A DNA stretch of 8,623 nt, from NCBI GenBank assembly GCA_021813195.1, contig JAKALI010000146.1, positions 1 through 8,623 of the forward strand, given 5' to 3'. This stretch comes from Pseudomonadota bacterium (lineage in GTDB: Bacteria > Pseudomonadota > Alphaproteobacteria > Rhizobiales > Hyphomicrobiaceae). Shown piece by piece: positions 6,728 to 8,623 of this stretch. Positions within the stretch are counted from its first letter, which is position 1, and each line of letters begins with the position of its first letter. The notes beneath the pieces are model-generated. The model searched no databases and was not told the DNA's origin. It was given only the letters and a program-made list of their open reading frames with translations. A program made the position numbers and the translations under genes.

Positions 6728-7189
6728 TCAGCTCTTGCGGCAGCGGCGCTGAAACTCTTGGGTGAGTTCTCGGCCGATTTCTCCCGCAAGCATGACCCCT
6801 CGCGAGATTTGGGCTGGCGAGAGCCCGCTACCAGGGGCGCGTAATGCCGCAGGGGCCGCCTCCGCCTCGTGCCGTCCGGCTTGAAGCTCTGGACAACTCA
6901 GGTCTTTCTTCTGCTTTTTGAAGGCGAACAGGCGCACGCCCGAAGCATAGGCCGCCGCATCGGGCCGCTCTTTGACCCAGCCGCGGTTAGGGTCCGCCAA
7001 CAGAGACTTAAGCGTGGCCTGCCGCTCAGCGACGCACGCTGGGCTGTCATCGACGCATTTGAGACCCGCCTTGGGCGAGACGACCTGGGGACCTTCTCCG
7101 GCAACGCAGCCTCCCAGAACTAGCGCAGCCACAACGCCGCCGAAAGGTCCCGACCGGATCGAACCCGACGTCGCAAGCTTGGGCTGCAT
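6728..7189 (-). CDS. Small lipoprotein of unknown function with four conserved-looking cysteines
   Basis: 153 aa from the ATG at 7189. A short basic N-region and a hydrophobic stretch end in the lipobox LGGC, making C28 the lipidated residue; residue +2 is Val, not Asp, so the outer membrane is expected. The mature part has four further cysteines (C45, C52, C99, C150) that could form two disulfides, a basic FKKQKKD patch at 90-96, and a C-terminal helix ending QRRC. The frame stays open to an ATG at 7309, but that would place 40 extra residues, Arg-rich and non-hydrophobic, before the signal peptide. I recognise the general type (short conserved lipoproteins of Hyphomicrobiales) but no named domain or function. 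It is divergent from qor and upstream of the DedA-like gene, possibly in one transcript with it. Confidence 0.75.
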   Translation of the reverse strand: MQPKLATSGSIRSGPFGGVVAALVLGGCVAGEGPQVVSPKAGLKCVDDSPACVAERQATLKSLLADPNRGWVKERPDAAAYASGVRLFAFKKQKKDLSCPELQAGRHEAEAAPAALRAPGSGLSPAQISRGVMLAGEIGRELTQEFQRRCRKS

Positions 7190-7286
7190 GACGCCGTTCC
7201 GGGCGGCCGCGGGCCATCTGGCGGCCGAGTGGCGGCCGGGTCGAAACGGCATCGTTATCCCCGTAATGCTGTGGCGACAGCGATTA

Positions 7287-7309
7287 TTGACTGGCCATGG
7301 CCGGGTCAA
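7287..7309. promoter_or_regulatory. Nested palindrome in the lipoprotein/qor divergent promoter region
   Basis: TTGAC (7287-7291) and GTCAA (7305-7309) enclose the perfect 10-bp palindrome GGCCATGGCC (7293-7302), their centres being half a base apart. It lies 62 bases upstream of the qor ATG and 98 bases upstream of the lipoprotein ATG on the other strand, a sensible place for an operator. TTGACT also resembles a -35 element for qor, but no good -10 sits 16-18 bases later. No specific regulator can be named. Confidence 0.3.
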
Positions 7310-7371
7310 GGCATCATGTGGGCAAGATCAAGTATGCCCAACTGGCGCAGACCAACGAGAGGACCTTCGAT

Positions 7372-8340
7372 ATGGCCGGTGCCATGCGGATTTATGCCCC
7401 CGGTGAGGCGGATGTCTTGACTTGGGAGACGATCGAAACGCCCCAGCCGGGCCCGGGCGAGGTGCTGATCCGCCAGCGCGCGATTGGGCTCAACTATATC
7501 GACATCTATCACCGCAGCGGGCTTTATCCTTTGCCTTCGCTACCTGGCATTATCGGGATGGAGGGCGCCGGTGAAGTCATCGCCACCGGACCCGACGTCA
7601 CCGAATTTTCGGTCGGAGCGCGGGTGGCATACGCGACCGAACTTGGTGGCTACGCTGAGGTGCGCACGATTGCGGCCGATCGCATCGTGCCGCTGCCCGA
7701 CGAAATTTCCTTCGAAACGGCCGCAGCCATGATGTTGCAGGGCATGACGGTGCGCTATCTGTTCCGCGAAACCTATCCCGTCGGTCCCGCGACGACGATG
7801 CTGTTTCATGCCGCCGCCGGCGGCGTCGGGCTCATCGCCTGCCAGTGGGCACGCGCACTCGGCGCGACTTTGATCGGCACGGTCGGTTCCCCGGAAAAAG
7901 GCCGGCTGGCGCGCGAACATGGCGCCGCACATGTCATCGACTATACGTCTGAGAATTTCGTCGAGCGCGTGGCCGAAATCACGGGCGGGGTTGGGTGCGA
8001 TGTCGTCTACGATTCGATCGGCAAGGACACGTTTCCGGCCTCACTGCAGTGTTTGAAACCGCGCGGCATGTGGGTGAGCTTCGGCAACGCGTCCGGACCC
8101 GTTCCGCCCTTCGATCTCGCCCAGCTCAAAGGATCGCTCTATGCGACCCGACCATCGCTCATGGCCTACACCGCGCGGGTGGAAGATCTGCGCGCGAATG
8201 CCGCCGAATTGTTCGCCATGGTGGCGTCGGGCGCCATTCGCATCGAGGTGCGCCAACGCTACGCACTCAAAGACGCAGCTCAAGCCCATCGCGACTTAGA
8301 AGCGCGCCGTACGACGGGCTCAACCGTGCTCATTCCCTGA
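7372..8340 (+). CDS. qor: NADPH:quinone oxidoreductase (zeta-crystallin type, MDR superfamily)
   Basis: 322 aa, close to the 327 aa of E. coli Qor, and strongly alike along its length. It reduces quinones using NADPH, without zinc. Visible: the N-terminal GroES-like domain with GLNYIDIYHRSGLYP at 39-53 (the quinone-oxidoreductase signature region), GMEGAGEV at 62-69, LQGMTVRYL at 122-130, the nucleotide-binding HAAAGGVG at 146-153, VYDSIG, and a C-terminal KGSLYATRPSL block also seen in E. coli Qor. Zinc-ligand cysteines of the alcohol dehydrogenases are absent, as expected. The ATG at 7372 is chosen over the in-frame ATG at 7297 because AGAGGA (7358-7363) sits 8 bases upstream and the extra residues do not resemble the family. 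The GST gene begins 47 bases downstream, so a two-gene redox/detoxification transcript is plausible. Confidence 0.94.
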   Translation: MAGAMRIYAPGEADVLTWETIETPQPGPGEVLIRQRAIGLNYIDIYHRSGLYPLPSLPGIIGMEGAGEVIATGPDVTEFSVGARVAYATELGGYAEVRTIAADRIVPLPDEISFETAAAMMLQGMTVRYLFRETYPVGPATTMLFHAAAGGVGLIACQWARALGATLIGTVGSPEKGRLAREHGAAHVIDYTSENFVERVAEITGGVGCDVVYDSIGKDTFPASLQCLKPRGMWVSFGNASGPVPPFDLAQLKGSLYATRPSLMAYTARVEDLRANAAELFAMVASGAIRIEVRQRYALKDAAQAHRDLEARRTTGSTVLIP

Positions 8341-8387
8341 CGTCGCACCTTCAACAGCAACTCAAAGCCTCAAGGGTTCCCCTACCC

Positions 8388-8623
8388 ATGCCGGCAAAAC
8401 CCCTGCCCATCGCCCTTTATTTCTGGTCGACCCCGAACGGCTATAAAATTTCGATTGCCATGGAGGAGTTGGGGCTTCCTTACATGATTCACCCCGTCGA
8501 CATCACGCGGGGCGACCAATTCGAGCCGAACTTCCTAAAGATTTCCCCGAACAACAAGATCCCGGCGATCGTCGATCCGGATGGACCAGGTGGACGGCCG
8601 GTATCCGTTTTCGAATCGGGGGC
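8388..8623 (+). CDS. Glutathione S-transferase, YfcG-like (Nu class), 5' part only
   Basis: The first 78 codons are present; the gene runs off the window. They form the thioredoxin-like glutathione-binding domain: LYFWSTPNGYK at about 10-20, where the TPNG motif supplies the Thr/Asn that contact glutathione in YfcG-type enzymes, EELGLPY, then SPNNKIPAIVD with the cis-proline of the fold, and FESG at the window edge, which normally contacts the glutathione glutamyl group. YfcG has disulfide-bond oxidoreductase activity with glutathione, and that is the best guess here. The ATG at 8388 has AAGGG at 8372-8376 (11-base spacer, rather long). It follows qor on the same strand. Confidence 0.88.
   Translation, partial: MPAKPLPIALYFWSTPNGYKISIAMEELGLPYMIHPVDITRGDQFEPNFLKISPNNKIPAIVDPDGPGGRPVSVFESG

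Noticed and set aside
5621..6844. Long open frame (407 codons) on the plus strand across the DedA-like gene
   Set aside because: It is the antisense shadow of a high-GC membrane protein gene: its product is extremely charged (Arg, Glu, Asp) with no domain, while the minus-strand product has clear VTT motifs.
7190..7309. Longer lipoprotein start at 7309
   Set aside because: It would place 40 polar, Arg-rich residues before the signal peptide; the ATG at 7189 gives a normal lipoprotein signal.
1..8623. CRISPR array, tRNA or rRNA genes, insertion sequences, phage genes
   Set aside because: Looked for on both strands; no regularly spaced repeats, cloverleaf-like segments, transposase motifs or phage proteins are visible.

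Overview
The window is high-GC chromosomal DNA, most like an alphaproteobacterium of the Hyphomicrobiales (Rhizobiales) type. This rests on protein style only: a CysK with a GRGRIYNDITETIG-like N-terminus, a MoeB whose C-terminal zinc cysteines are replaced, a Tat-exported TRAP binding protein, and a small cysteine-bearing lipoprotein. No rRNA, tRNA, CRISPR array, integrase or insertion sequence is visible.

Layout. (1) 1-150 (+) is the 3' end of dUTPase (dut). (2) 276-1280 (+) is cysteine synthase (cysK). (3) 1281-1614 is a 334-base leader region with inverted repeats, a repeated TTGCAAATG word and a possible 49-codon upstream ORF. (4) 1615-4612 (+) is a complete TRAP transporter in the order small permease (Q), large permease (M), Tat-exported binding protein (P), closed by a strong intrinsic terminator at 4639-4674. 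(5) 4748-5581 (+) is moeB, which activates the sulfur-carrier subunit of molybdopterin synthase. (6) 5606-6628 (-) is a DedA/VTT-family membrane protein that reads as two tandem copies of the fold. (7) 6728-7189 (-) is a small outer-membrane lipoprotein of unknown function. (8) 7372-8340 (+) is NADPH:quinone oxidoreductase (qor), followed after 47 bases by the 5' end of a YfcG-like glutathione S-transferase running off the window.

How they work together. dut, cysK and moeB are housekeeping functions (nucleotide pool cleaning, cysteine synthesis, molybdenum cofactor). The TRAP unit imports an unidentified organic solute using an ion gradient. Its binding protein has Phe where most TRAP binding proteins carry the carboxylate-binding Arg, so the substrate may not be a typical dicarboxylate. 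qor and the GST form a plausible redox/detoxification pair. The lipoprotein and DedA-like genes may form a two-gene envelope operon convergent with moeB.

I found no clear new multi-gene system. The best leads are the duplicated DedA protein, the altered TRAP ligand site, and the leader region upstream of the TRAP genes.
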